A stretch of 64,000 nucleotides of DNA from Pseudomonas sp. B21-056 (GTDB lineage Bacteria > Pseudomonadota > Gammaproteobacteria > Pseudomonadales > Pseudomonadaceae): positions 5,580,001-5,644,000 of the forward strand of contig NZ_CP087203.1 of assembly GCF_026016325.1 (NCBI RefSeq). Direction: 5' to 3'. Of the stretch, positions 1-8,776 are shown piece after piece. The translations under genes were made by a program, and so were the position numbers. Below the pieces are notes generated by a model, which saw only the letters and a list, made by a program, of their open reading frames with translations, was not told where the DNA came from and made no database searches. Every line of letters starts with the position of its first letter. Position 1 is the first letter of the stretch.

Positions 1-483
1 GCCGGCGCGGTGGCCGCCGGCGGCGCCATGGACCCACTCCTGCTGGGCGGCCTGCTGATGCTGGCGGCGATCCTCGGGGACAGCACCAACTACCTCATCG
101 GCCGCACCGCAGGCGAGAAGCTGTTCAGCAACCCCAACTCGAAAATCTTCCGCCGCGACTACCTGCAACAAACCCACGACTTCTACGACAAGCACGGCGG
201 CAAGACCGTGACCCTGGCGCGCTTCCTGCCGATCATCCGCACCTTCGCGCCCTTCGTCGCCGGCGTGGGGAAAATGCCCTACGCGCGCTTCTTCGGCTTC
301 AGCGTCCTCGGCACCATCCTCTGGGTCGGCGGCCTGGTGACCCTCGGCTACTTCTTTGGCAACGTACCCTTCATCAAGAAAAACCTGTCGCTGCTGGTGG
401 TGGGCATCATCCTGGTGTCGCTGCTGCCGATGATCATCAGCCTGGTCCGCAGCAAACTAGGCCAGCGCGCCTCGAAAGCCTGA
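1..483 (+). CDS. DedA/VTT-family inner-membrane protein (3' part)
   Basis: The reading frame is open from the first base of the window, so the N-terminus lies outside and about 160 C-terminal residues are seen. They include the family's conserved core: a GDSTNYLIGR stretch, then ARFLPIIRTFAPFVAG, matching the R-x-x-P-x-x-R signature of DedA (SNARE-associated/VTT) proteins, followed by two hydrophobic helices. DedA proteins are polytopic inner-membrane proteins linked to proton-motive-force homeostasis and undecaprenyl-phosphate or phospholipid flipping; which one applies here cannot be told. The stop lies 6 nt before the mtfA start, so the two are probably co-transcribed. Confidence 0.85.
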   Translation, partial: AGAVAAGGAMDPLLLGGLLMLAAILGDSTNYLIGRTAGEKLFSNPNSKIFRRDYLQQTHDFYDKHGGKTVTLARFLPIIRTFAPFVAGVGKMPYARFFGFSVLGTILWVGGLVTLGYFFGNVPFIKKNLSLLVVGIILVSLLPMIISLVRSKLGQRASKA

Positions 484-489
484 TCGCCC

Positions 490-1311
490 ATGTGGTCCCT
501 AAGCAACTGGCGCCGCCAACGCACCCTCGCCAAGTATCCCGTGGCCGAGGACACCTGGCAGCGGGTGCGCCATCACCTGAGCCTCCTCGACGGCATCAGC
601 GCCGCCGAGGACCAGTGGCTGCGTGAAGCCTGCGTGCTGTTTCTGCAAGACAAACACCTGACCGCCCTGCCCGGCGTCGAACTGCATCAGGAACAACGCC
701 TGCTGCTCGCCGCCCAGGCCCAGTTGCCGCTGATGCACCTGGGCGAGCTGAATTGGTACCAGGGCTTCCACGAAATCGTCCTCTACCCCGACGACTTCCT
801 CAGCCCCCAACGCCATCGCGACGCCAGCGGCATCGAACACGAATGGGACGGCGAACACAGCGGCGAAGCCTGGCCCCAAGGCCCGATCATCCTGGCCTGG
901 GACGGCGTGCTCGCCAGCGGGGGCTGGGACGGCTACAACCTGGTGATCCACGAACTGGCGCACAAACTCGACATGCTCAACGGCGACGCCAACGGCCTGC
1001 CGCCGCTGCACGCCGACATGCGCGTCAGCGACTGGGCCGAGGCCATGCAACAAGCCTTCGACGACCTCAACCGCCAACTGGACCATAACCCGGACGCCGA
1101 AACCGTCATCGACCCCTACGCCGCGGAAAACCCGGCGGAGTTTTTCGCCGTCACCAGCGAATACTTCTTCAGTGCCCCAGACCTGCTGCACCAGGCCTAC
1201 CCAAAGGTCTATGCACAACTCAAGGCGTTTTACCGCCAGGATCCTTTGGCGCGGCTGCGGCAACGTCAGGCCGAAGATCCGGTCTATCAGGCGTCATACC
1301 AAAGTCTCTAA
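490..1311 (+). CDS. mtfA: MtfA-type zinc metallopeptidase
   Basis: The 273-aa protein has the zinc motif HELAHKLD (HExxH) and, further on, ENPAEFFAVTSEYFF, which supplies the third ligand in the MtfA/M90 peptidase family. In E. coli MtfA binds the glucose repressor Mlc and so affects ptsG; pseudomonads lack that exact circuit, so the partner here is unknown. Length and architecture are normal: a helical N-terminal part followed by the catalytic half. The ATG at 490 lies 6 nt after the DedA stop. A separate transcription unit (ppa) starts about 100 nt downstream. Confidence 0.9.
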   Translation: MWSLSNWRRQRTLAKYPVAEDTWQRVRHHLSLLDGISAAEDQWLREACVLFLQDKHLTALPGVELHQEQRLLLAAQAQLPLMHLGELNWYQGFHEIVLYPDDFLSPQRHRDASGIEHEWDGEHSGEAWPQGPIILAWDGVLASGGWDGYNLVIHELAHKLDMLNGDANGLPPLHADMRVSDWAEAMQQAFDDLNRQLDHNPDAETVIDPYAAENPAEFFAVTSEYFFSAPDLLHQAYPKVYAQLKAFYRQDPLARLRQRQAEDPVYQASYQSL

Positions 1312-1412
1312 GACCGTGGATACGTGGCAACAGCGGCTGAATATGCCTATAATCGCCGCCACTTTTGGTCAATCCGACCAGCCTTTTGGTCAACTAACGG
1401 GGGCACCGCCCA

Positions 1413-1940
1413 ATGAGTTACAGCAAGATTCCGGCTGGCAAAGACCTGCCGAACGACATCTACGTTGCGATCGAAATTCCGGCCAACCACGCCCCGATCA
1501 AATACGAAATCGACAAGGACAGCGATTGCCTGTTCGTTGACCGTTTCATGGCCACCCCAATGTTCTACCCGGCCAACTACGGTTACATCCCCAACACCCT
1601 GGCCGACGACGGCGACCCCCTCGACGTGCTGGTCGTGACCCCTTACCCGGTTGCCCCAGGCTCGGTCATCCGCGCCCGCCCAGTCGGCATCCTGAACATG
1701 ACCGACGACGGCGGCGGCGATGCCAAAGTCATCGCAGTGCCACACGACAAACTGTCGCAACTGTACGTCGACGTGAAGGAATACACCGACCTGCCAGCGC
1801 TGCTGATCCAGCAGATCGAGCACTTCTTCGCGAACTACAAAGACCTCGAAAAAGGCAAATGGGTGAAAATCGAAGGCTGGGCCGGTGCTGACGCCGCCCG
1901 CGAAGCGATCACCAAGTCGGTTGCCGCCTACAAAGGCTGA
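1413..1940 (+). CDS. ppa: Inorganic pyrophosphatase (soluble, family I)
   Basis: The 175-aa protein matches family I pyrophosphatases along its whole length. It contains the metal-binding signature DGDPLDVLV and the flanking YGYIPNT and [14 protein letters not shown] blocks. It hydrolyses cytosolic PPi to two phosphates and so drives biosynthetic reactions. The ATG at 1413 is the only sensible start for the full domain. A strong intrinsic terminator begins 17 nt after the stop, so the gene is probably transcribed alone. Confidence 0.97.
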   Translation: MSYSKIPAGKDLPNDIYVAIEIPANHAPIKYEIDKDSDCLFVDRFMATPMFYPANYGYIPNTLADDGDPLDVLVVTPYPVAPGSVIRARPVGILNMTDDGGGDAKVIAVPHDKLSQLYVDVKEYTDLPALLIQQIEHFFANYKDLEKGKWVKIEGWAGADAAREAITKSVAAYKG

Positions 1941-1956
1941 GACTGATATAAAGAAG

Positions 1957-1983
1957 AACCCCGGTTTGCACCGGGGTTTTTTT
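1957..1983 (+). terminator. Intrinsic terminator of ppa
   Basis: A perfect 9-bp stem (AACCCCGGT/ACCGGGGTT) with a 4-nt loop is followed by a run of T residues, just after the ppa stop. Confidence 0.92.
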
Positions 1984-1998
1984 ATGCCTTAATAGCAC

Positions 1999-2018
1999 TT
2001 AATACGAGGTTGTATTAA
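1999..2018. promoter_or_regulatory. Dyad upstream of the S24 repressor gene
   Basis: An AT-rich inverted repeat, TTAATAC-6 nt-GTATTAA, lies between the ppa terminator and the repressor gene. Its size and position suit an operator or promoter element, possibly for autoregulation. That role is inferred from position only. Confidence 0.4.
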
Positions 2019-2059
2019 TAACGTTTAACCACGTTTAGCCCGCGCCTTTCAAATCCTGC

Positions 2060-2135
2060 AAACGGAAAGATCGTCTTATATATTTGCACGACATGTTTAT
2101 TGCCGAAAACACAGTCGGCCCTAAACTTTCCGTTT
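2060..2135. promoter_or_regulatory. Widely spaced inverted repeat before the repressor start
   Basis: AAACGGAAAG at 2060-2069 is exactly complementary to CTTTCCGTTT at 2126-2135, which ends directly at the preferred ATG (2136). The arms could be two operator half-sites or form a long-range hairpin over the start of the mRNA. Function is inferred. Confidence 0.35.
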
Positions 2136-2867
2136 ATGAAAATACTTTCCAGTGGCGACCGCTTCCGAGCCCTTCTAAAAGAAGCGAATATCCGATCCGC
2201 CGACTTCGCGAAGTTATACGGCGTGAAATCCCAACACGTGAACAATTGGTTCAACCGTGGCATCCCGCCCGGTCGAATCCACAGCATTGCCGGCCTGCTG
2301 ACCGTCAGCCCGCAATGGCTCGCCCACGGCGAAGGCCCACAAACCCCGCTGGGCCTCGGCCCCGGCACCACCTATGACGCCGCCGAAGTCCAGGGCGTCT
2401 ACAGCGTGGCGGAAACCCAGGACATCGAACTGCCCTTCTACACAGAAGCCCCCATCGCCACGGGCAGCAGCAAAACCCACATCACCGAAATCCCCGACCA
2501 ATCCATCCGCCTGCCCCGCAGCCACCTAGAATCCCTGGAAATAAACCCCAGCGACGCCATCTGCACCACCATGGTCGGCGACAGCATGGCCGAACGCATC
2601 GAAGACGGCTCCATCCTCGCCATCGACCGCGGCCTGACCCAAGTCATCGACGGCCAGATCTACGCCCTCGAACACGACGGCATGCTGCGCATCAAATACC
2701 TCCACCGAATCCCCGGCAACCGCCTACGCCTGCGCAGCCACAACAGCACTGCCTACCCGGACGAAGTCTTCAGCGCCGAACAGATCGACGCGCAAAACAT
2801 CAGGGTGCTGGGCTGGGTGTTCTGGTGGTCGACCCTTAACAAGCAGCGACCACAGGTGTTCGATTGA
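2136..2867 (+). CDS. S24-family (CI/LexA-like) transcriptional repressor
   Basis: The 243-aa protein has an N-terminal helix-turn-helix (about residues 8-60, with VKSQHVNNWFNRGIPP as recognition helix and wing) and a C-terminal LexA-type autoprotease domain. The nucleophile Ser is in GDSMAERIEDG and the general-base Lys in LRIKYLHR. The arrangement matches phage CI repressors and the pyocin/tailocin repressors of pseudomonads, which are cleaved in a RecA-dependent way during the SOS response. A TTG at 2100 would add 12 residues, but the ATG at 2136 begins the domain properly. No prophage structural gene lies beside it, so it may act in trans or be a domesticated prophage regulator. Confidence 0.85.
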   Translation: MKILSSGDRFRALLKEANIRSADFAKLYGVKSQHVNNWFNRGIPPGRIHSIAGLLTVSPQWLAHGEGPQTPLGLGPGTTYDAAEVQGVYSVAETQDIELPFYTEAPIATGSSKTHITEIPDQSIRLPRSHLESLEINPSDAICTTMVGDSMAERIEDGSILAIDRGLTQVIDGQIYALEHDGMLRIKYLHRIPGNRLRLRSHNSTAYPDEVFSAEQIDAQNIRVLGWVFWWSTLNKQRPQVFD

Positions 2868-2953
2868 GCCCCGGACTAAAGGACAGTAGCCAGCGCTTCT
2901 TGCCTGAAGGAGATTACTTGTACCAAGGATTGTCTGTGCCAAGAAGATTCCCT

Positions 2954-2996
2954 GTGGCGAGGGGATTCATCCCCGCTGGGCTGCAAAGCAGCCCCC
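2954..2996. repeat. GTGGCGAGGGG-type intergenic repeat (partial)
   Basis: It begins GTGGCGAGGGGATTCATCCC and continues with a GCTGGGCTGC motif, the same family as the longer inverted repeats at 50788, 52557 and 56792. Only the left arm is well kept here. Confidence 0.7.
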
Positions 2997-3096
2997 GCTT
3001 TTCCCTCGAATCACCGGTAACCCAATGATTCCACACCACTTACCACTGGGATTCTGAAGCAAACCCGCGTATCCTCCGCCCCACATTTGCGAGCCC

Positions 3097-3183
3097 ATGC
3101 CTCGCACCGACAAGGCAGATCACTTTCTGACCAAGTCCCACAGCCGGCCGCAAGAGCCGGATGTACGTTTTGAAGGCTGGTGA
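3097..3183 (+). CDS. Possible 28-aa small protein
   Basis: The open frame starts with MPRTDKADHFL and ends VRFEGW, followed within 36 nt by a good intrinsic terminator, so the stretch is the end of some transcript. There is no convincing ribosome-binding site. The transcript could instead be a small non-coding RNA, or the frame could be the remnant of a longer gene. The family is not recognised. Confidence 0.25.
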   Translation: MPRTDKADHFLTKSHSRPQEPDVRFEGW

Positions 3184-3218
3184 GGTTTGTCAAAAACGAG
3201 CTGAGTCAGTCAACGGGG

Positions 3219-3242
3219 AGCCGGCCATAAGCCGGCTTTTTT
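3219..3242 (+). terminator. Intrinsic terminator
   Basis: A 7-bp GC-rich stem (AGCCGGC/GCCGGCT) with a 5-nt loop is followed by TTTTTT. It ends whatever is transcribed from 3.0-3.2 kb. Confidence 0.85.
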
Positions 3243-3876
3243 ATGTCTGAAGGCCGCAGAATGCGGGCTTGAAACGATATGCCATCTTTGACTCCCCCCG
3301 ATCACTGAGTAGCTGCCGCTTCATCGCCTCGATATCTATGACGCAGGCCGGCGGCGCTCGGTCAAATGCTGCCAAGGGTTACAGTACAACCAAATCAGCC
3401 ATTATAGATCTCGACTTAGGTGTTTGACTGCATAAACTGAGAGCAGCTTTAGAGTCTTGCGTCGTCTTATACAAGGAAGCAGGTTATGACGGACTCGGGC
3501 ATGTCACATGCAAACAACCATCCAACTAGGAGAACTATTCGCTAAAGGCTTTAACCTCGAGAGCACAGACCTTAACAGGGAAGCTCGTTTTAAGTCTGCA
3601 TGCAACGAAAAGACTGAATGAAGATCTGCATGTCATGCGACTCGTAGCGATGTTTGCTCACTAAGTGAGAGGCTAGACAAGGTCTATAGGCGACTACGAC
3701 CGGTGCCAACTCGTTTGGTGGAGCATCAACCGTACCTCCAATTTATCTGCCTTTGAATCGATGAACCAAGTTTCGGACAACGATCAACTCTAATAGCTAG
3801 AAGCGCTTGTTTTGGCCAGAGCCCAGACCATTCAAATTTCTTTACACTGAAGTTTCCATGCCAAACCACCGAAAAC
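3243..3876. other. Gene-free stretch at the restriction-island edge
   Basis: About 630 bp, lower in GC than the core on its left, with stop codons in all frames and no long open frame. I see no integrase, tRNA or transposase fragment that I can defend. It probably contains the junction between core DNA (left) and the acquired restriction operon (right). Confidence 0.5.
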
Positions 3877-5610
3877 TTAATAGCCCAGCGATACGAGCAA
3901 CGCCTCAATTTTTTCAGCAACTAGCGTTGTCGATCCGGGCAAAAAAGGTAATCCACCGATTTCTACTTGCCCAATGCTCTTGCAAAACCTGTGGGAGCGA
4001 TAAGCCTCCTCGTAGGGGTATGGAAAAAGCACCACAGCGCCAGTAACCACGCCTTGTAGGTACTTATCTGGATGCATCGGATGGGGGATAGCAATCGCGT
4101 CCCGGTAACGGTGCATTGTGTTTACGTCATCTGTAGTAGGACCCGGACCACCATATTGAGCCATGTAGTCTCGATCAAATTGAATTCGATACTTGGCGTC
4201 GAAAATATAGAACTGGGTGTCGCTCGCAAACTGAATGACATTATCGGGTTTCTGGGCGATTGTAGGTAATCTGTTAAAGAGGCGATTGTAAACAAGGTAG
4301 AGAGGCTTCCCCGTGGCTTTATGGACAAACTTCATGGCCGACGACTTGCCCTTGGACAATGCGATGGTTGTCCGAAGCCGATTGACTTTGACCACTGACT
4401 GACTGACCAGATCGAATCGAACACGCAGAAGCGCGACAATTCTCAAGAAGCACCAGTACTCGTAAAGTAGCGAGGTTTCCTTCACTCCGATAGGAATAGT
4501 CTCTCCTGCGAAAGAGAGACCGCCATTGAGTAGGCGACAGAGCTTGTCGAATTTCGAATAAAGCGGATGCTTGTGGAAAACCATCGACTGGGGTTGTACA
4601 GGCATGACGACCTTAACTTGCCCAAGAAACGGAGTTTTGGACGCTGCTTCAAGTTGACGCTCCATGGATTTGAGCATCGGCCGGATTGAATCAAAGAACT
4701 TCCGATCAGAAAATCGGTCCGCATCTTCATCTCCCGATTCATCCTCCTTCGATAAGGCTCTGATGTTACGGTAGGTCGCGCTGATCAATGCTTTATAGTA
4801 ACGGTTCTCTGGTGTGTCGAAGGTAATCGAGGCGACGCTCTCCTGGATTCTTCGCGGCAGCGCGATGTCGAGACTAGGGATCGCCGCGCCTCCGTTCTCT
4901 CGGCGCAATGCCTTCCCGATGGCCTGCCGTGAGACTCGGCGGGCACGCTCGGTATCCTTGCGCACAGCCTTGATCGCCAAGCCACTGTGTGGCTTCTTGG
5001 CTATCGCACTGGTCAGTTTAATAAACTCGTCAAAATGGGATTGAAGCAACGAAAACCACTCGACTAGGGTCGGGTAGTGGTCTCTCGCCGGAGCAGCCAT
5101 GCCATAAGTTTTTGCGCTAGCCGCCATCGCCAGGTTGCGAAGCATCGACGAAACGTCTGAGCGCATTTGAACATAGTCGGTTCGGTAGTCAGCTTTGCGC
5201 GAGAAGACTTCTAGCCGAAGCTTTACCACACCGCTATTCGAGAAAACGAGCAGATCAACAAAGCCAACGTTATTTCCGAAGTTAAGTAAATGATGTTCGC
5301 TATCCTCACGCAGGCGACGAGCCTCGGCTCCAGGTGGCAGCCTCAGTACGGCAGCCGGGTCGCTTTTCTCGAAGTGAATATCATAGGCAACAGCCTCGAA
5401 AAAAAGCGGTTCGATCAACTCCCCAGGCGAAACAACACGCATTTTCCCAGTCTTGGCATCTAACACTTCAATCGCTACAGCACCGTCGGCTTCGATGGCG
5501 AATTGAGGTGAGACAGGAATAAACGGTGGTAGATTGGGCAGCTTGCCAATTACCTCTATCTTCCAGCCGAGCCCTGTAACTTGAAGCAGAAGCGGCATCA
5601 GGCGCCCCAA
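3877..5610 (-). CDS. McrC-like restriction nuclease subunit (DUF2357 family)
   Basis: The 577-aa protein has a long N-terminal domain of the DUF2357 type. In the C-terminal third it carries a PD-(D/E)xK nuclease core with FYIFDAKYRI (D-A-K, near residue 470), as in McrC partners. The operon mate upstream is an McrB-like NTPase, and the two frames overlap by 13 nt, as expected for proteins made in fixed ratio. Such pairs cut DNA when the NTPase translocates or loops it. GC content is well below that of the core genes, which suggests acquisition. With the neighbouring methyltransferase the set resembles LlaJI/BsuMI-type systems more than a classical methylation-dependent McrBC. Confidence 0.75.
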   Translation of the reverse strand: MGRLMPLLLQVTGLGWKIEVIGKLPNLPPFIPVSPQFAIEADGAVAIEVLDAKTGKMRVVSPGELIEPLFFEAVAYDIHFEKSDPAAVLRLPPGAEARRLREDSEHHLLNFGNNVGFVDLLVFSNSGVVKLRLEVFSRKADYRTDYVQMRSDVSSMLRNLAMAASAKTYGMAAPARDHYPTLVEWFSLLQSHFDEFIKLTSAIAKKPHSGLAIKAVRKDTERARRVSRQAIGKALRRENGGAAIPSLDIALPRRIQESVASITFDTPENRYYKALISATYRNIRALSKEDESGDEDADRFSDRKFFDSIRPMLKSMERQLEAASKTPFLGQVKVVMPVQPQSMVFHKHPLYSKFDKLCRLLNGGLSFAGETIPIGVKETSLLYEYWCFLRIVALLRVRFDLVSQSVVKVNRLRTTIALSKGKSSAMKFVHKATGKPLYLVYNRLFNRLPTIAQKPDNVIQFASDTQFYIFDAKYRIQFDRDYMAQYGGPGPTTDDVNTMHRYRDAIAIPHPMHPDKYLQGVVTGAVVLFPYPYEEAYRSHRFCKSIGQVEIGGLPFLPGSTTLVAEKIEALLVSLGY

Positions 5611-6857
5611 TAACGGGTCGAACCGTCAAGATTGAGCAGTTCGGTCATACGCTCGACCTTCTGAACGCTCCGAGCTAGCGGACCGGAAAATTCGGCCAAT
5701 ACGCCATCCACGTCCTCTTGGGGTTCCGACCTTGCATTGAGCCAGGTAGCCAAACTCGTCAGTGCCTCTGCCAAGGCTTCGCCACTACCAGCCACCTTCG
5801 GTAAAATCTTCTGCAAGATACAGAAGTCCAATGCTGCGTAGCCGGTCAATATATCGGTGAGGTGAAGCTCGCGCCAAAAGTAAAGATATAAAAGAATCGC
5901 ATCACGCGTGCGATATCCGAATTTTATGCCCGCTGGAGCCAAGATGTCTTGAATCTCGCTCAGAAGCAGGGCTATATGCTCAAAAAAATCTTGGTTAGCG
6001 GCATACACTTCCTGAACGGATATTGCATTCGATTCACGAATCGCAATAGCTGCAAGCTCGTCGAATGTATTGCTCCCTCCATTACTCCCACGTTGACTGG
6101 ATGCGAAAGCAGTCAAGTCTGGATCGTCGAACTCGATTGTGAACGCTCGATCCAATACTTTCGGACTGAAAGTATGGGTCGTCTCGTCCATATTTGCAGT
6201 TCCCACAACACGGAGATTCGGTGGCAATCGAATGCCGCGCAACAGGTCGATATGCGGAGCGGACTGCCCCGGAATGTCATCGGGTAGCTCAATCGGAAGC
6301 TTATCGGTTGTAATCCCTTTACCGTCCCGGACACGCGTCTCAGCTACGCTCAGAAAGTCACTAAAATAGTGCTCGACGGGAGCAAGATTCATCTCATCGA
6401 GCAATGCAACCACAAGCTTTTGAGGGTTGTGCTTGGCCTCCAGCAAGCTGTCGATCAGCGCCCCTTTGATATATTTCGTGGGCGAAAGTGTCGGAACATA
6501 ACCAAAAAGATCACTATTATCAGACCACTGCGGCTGTACAGGGATTGCATGAAAAAAGGAATTGGTCTGTTTCGCGAACTTACGTGGTAATAGGCTTTTA
6601 CCGGTACCAGAAATACCCGAGAGTATCACAAGTGGGCTGACCGTCATTGCCAAGTAGAAGTTCGCAAGCTCAGCTACTGAAATCAGATAACCTTCGGACT
6701 CCATCGCCATTTGGATGCCAGTCAGCGATTCACCTATTGATCGTTTGCCGACTACCTGACTTTCCGAGGGTACTTTCATTCTCAGAACCAACTCAGGCCC
6801 GAATCGGTACTCAGCAGTTGGGCTTCCAGCCCGACTCTCTGATTGAGCTTTAGTCAA
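5598..6857 (-). CDS. McrB-like AAA+ NTPase
   Basis: The protein is about 419 aa. It has Walker A GISGTGKS (residues 81-88), Walker B VALLDEMNL and the McrB-type element VGTANMDETTHTFSPK followed by LDRAF, which places it among the AAA+ motors that work with McrC-type nucleases. The first 75 residues are too short for a full target-recognition domain, so recognition may lie in the partner or in the small protein upstream. The start is probably a TTG at 6857 overlapping the stop of the upstream small gene (TTGA), implying translational coupling; an ATG at 6779 is an alternative. Confidence 0.8.
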   Translation of the reverse strand: MTKAQSESRAGSPTAEYRFGPELVLRMKVPSESQVVGKRSIGESLTGIQMAMESEGYLISVAELANFYLAMTVSPLVILSGISGTGKSLLPRKFAKQTNSFFHAIPVQPQWSDNSDLFGYVPTLSPTKYIKGALIDSLLEAKHNPQKLVVALLDEMNLAPVEHYFSDFLSVAETRVRDGKGITTDKLPIELPDDIPGQSAPHIDLLRGIRLPPNLRVVGTANMDETTHTFSPKVLDRAFTIEFDDPDLTAFASSQRGSNGGSNTFDELAAIAIRESNAISVQEVYAANQDFFEHIALLLSEIQDILAPAGIKFGYRTRDAILLYLYFWRELHLTDILTGYAALDFCILQKILPKVAGSGEALAEALTSLATWLNARSEPQEDVDGVLAEFSGPLARSVQKVERMTELLNLDGSTRYWGA

Positions 6858-7057
6858 CCCCCAGTTTTTTCAAGAAGTCCGGCACGGATTAACCGCGCAG
6901 GCTGATGCGGTCTCTTGGTACTCGGGATATCAATACCCTGAGGCATATTCTGCCAAATAACATCAGCCGGAAACTTAAAGTCCGGACCATACCTCTCGTG
7001 CATGGTTCGAACCGCGGCGCTAGCCATCTCAAAAATTTCGTCGTTCGTGAGCGACAT
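6854..7057 (-). CDS. Small protein of the restriction operon (67 aa)
   Basis: The 67-aa, mostly helical frame lies between the methyltransferase and the McrB-like gene. Its stop overlaps the next start, so it belongs to the operon. The sequence (MSLTNDEIFEMASAAV, later PHQPARLIRAGLLEKTGG) looks like a small winged-helix or adaptor domain, but no family can be named. It could be the DNA-recognition or assembly partner missing from the short McrB-like subunit. Confidence 0.6.
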   Translation of the reverse strand: MSLTNDEIFEMASAAVRTMHERYGPDFKFPADVIWQNMPQGIDIPSTKRPHQPARLIRAGLLEKTGG

Positions 7058-7094
7058 CCGACCTCCCTTTATTTAAGCTTGCCCAAACTAGAAC

Positions 7095-8483
7095 TCAACC
7101 TACCTTTGCCGCCGGCTTAGCGCTACCTGACGCCCCTGCTCTGAAGCCATCTAACTGTTCTGCCAGATGCATTGCAATTGCCTTGGACAACAAAGGTGGC
7201 ACAGCCTCTCCAATCATGTCCATGCCCACTCCAACACGTACGGTATCCATGTCTTCGCTATCGGAAGTAATGAAGCGAAAATCGTCATCAAAGGATTGAA
7301 GTCGAGCAGCTTCACGCATGGTGATTCCGCGCATCTCGGTTGGATGCGTGTACCTTCCAGAGCCCAAAAAGTTAGCGTTCGCGGTGATGGTCAGAGAAGG
7401 TGAGTCCCAAGCCAAGCGAGAATAAGCGCTCCAGTAATAATCCTTGTAAAAAACCGGATTGATTGCTTTCGAGCGTTCGAGCTCGACCTGCGCTGCCTCT
7501 AACGAAATGCCCTTGGATCCCGACAGTTTTTTTATGGCGCTAGCGTATTCATCGCGCATTCGCTCACTCTCTGTATCCCAGGTTTTCCCCGGTCTCATCT
7601 CTTTGATGATGTCGAGTACCGATTTTCTGTATGACCGCGTGATATGGTTATAAGGAAACGTTGGCGCGCTTCGCATGTGCTGCGCATAAACGCTTGGGTC
7701 GTCCCCATAAAGGCTTAGCGTTTGGCCGCCTAGCACATCTGCGCCAACAGAGGGTGCGGGTAGATCCGAGATCGCATCAGCTACGGTTACCCATGGCATA
7801 CGCCCTTCTCGTAGAAGCCGTTCATTTGACGGATCGCAGTGACTAGGTCTTGGCATCGATGCTGAGCTTATAGAGCTCGCGATAAACACCGCACGTTCAC
7901 GAAGCTGCGGGACTCCATAATCCGCACTATTAAGAACAGCAACTTCCACTTTATAACCTAGGTCGCGCTCAAGCATTTGAATGACGATCTCGGATAGCTT
8001 ACCCAAGCGACCGTCAAAGCCATGATTGAGCATTTGGGGCACATTCTCGATAACCAGAAACTTCGGTTGCAGAGCTTCAGCAACCTCAAGGTATCGTAGG
8101 ACCAAATCATTCCTAGGATCATGCGCCAACTGGCTATAACCCTTAAACTTTACGATCTTGCCTTTTTCACGATGCTCGCTACGCCTGAGCTGTGAGAAAC
8201 CCTGACAGGGTGGTCCCCCGATCATGCAATCCAAATCGCCCCTTGCGACGCCACGCTCGCGTAATGCTTCATGGATGCGCTCAACGTCCAGCAAGCGGAT
8301 GTCTTCGCGCACTGTCACGGGAGGCACGTCATCTTGCCGATGGTTGAACTCAAACGTACGTAGAGCTTCGGCCTTTATGTCGTTGCCGAATACTGCATTG
8401 AACCGCCCAGATCTGGTGAATCCACGGGATGTGCCACCACAACCGCAGAAAAATTCTGCTAGGGAGTACTTCTTTTCAAGCAT
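7095..8483 (-). CDS. DNA (cytosine-5-)-methyltransferase
   Basis: The 462-aa protein shows the C5-methyltransferase motifs in order: motif I LAEFFCGCGGTSRGF (SAM binding, residues 8-22), motif IV GGPPCQGFSQ with catalytic Cys93, motif VI ENVPQ, motif VIII QLRERAVFIA, and motif X GVGMDMIGEAVPPLL near the end. It is the first gene of the minus-strand operon and would protect host sites from the McrBC-like nuclease encoded downstream. The recognition sequence cannot be deduced. A decayed vsr gene lies just upstream on the other strand, as is common next to C5-methyltransferases. Confidence 0.93.
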   Translation of the reverse strand: MLEKKYSLAEFFCGCGGTSRGFTRSGRFNAVFGNDIKAEALRTFEFNHRQDDVPPVTVREDIRLLDVERIHEALRERGVARGDLDCMIGGPPCQGFSQLRRSEHREKGKIVKFKGYSQLAHDPRNDLVLRYLEVAEALQPKFLVIENVPQMLNHGFDGRLGKLSEIVIQMLERDLGYKVEVAVLNSADYGVPQLRERAVFIASSISSASMPRPSHCDPSNERLLREGRMPWVTVADAISDLPAPSVGADVLGGQTLSLYGDDPSVYAQHMRSAPTFPYNHITRSYRKSVLDIIKEMRPGKTWDTESERMRDEYASAIKKLSGSKGISLEAAQVELERSKAINPVFYKDYYWSAYSRLAWDSPSLTITANANFLGSGRYTHPTEMRGITMREAARLQSFDDDFRFITSDSEDMDTVRVGVGMDMIGEAVPPLLSKAIAMHLAEQLDGFRAGASGSAKPAAKVG

Positions 8484-8506
8484 GTATGGAGCCCTTTAGC
8501 CAATCA

Positions 8507-8776
8507 TTATCGCTTTTTGGATCTTGCACCAAGGACTGGGCGACGCCTGACACCATCGTCACCATTCCGGCGTTTTAGCTCATCCAAGGAGGAAGGCGCG
8601 CCTACAACCCCGCCTGCCGCTTCTCCTAAAACGTCGCCCATCAGCAATCTTAGGTCCTCAAGCTTCGCCACAAGCGATGCTCATCGGAGCATGGTCTCAT
8701 GCTTCGGATTGGGAACAATCAAATATGTGATTTTCAAGCCATTCCTGAGGAGCAGCGTGCATCGCAGATAGATCAT
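8507..8776 (-). pseudogene. Possible small gene with an internal stop
   Basis: A minus-strand frame runs from an ATG at 8776 to a TAA at 8507 (89 codons) with a single in-frame TGA at about codon 32. The part after the TGA can also be read from a GTG at 8671 (54 aa, containing LVAKLEDLRLLMGDVLGEAA). It precedes the methyltransferase gene by 23 nt on the same strand and could be a leader gene of that operon. It overlaps the vsr remnant on the other strand, so it may be a chance frame. Confidence 0.3.

Noticed and set aside
499..1263. Long minus-strand open frame opposite mtfA
   Set aside because: It mirrors the GC-rich codon pattern of mtfA, has no family resemblance and no ribosome-binding site.
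5598..6857. MoxR or dynein-like ATPase instead of an McrB-like one
   Set aside because: The ANMDETTH element, the DUF2357 nuclease partner and the methyltransferase neighbour fit the McrB type better.
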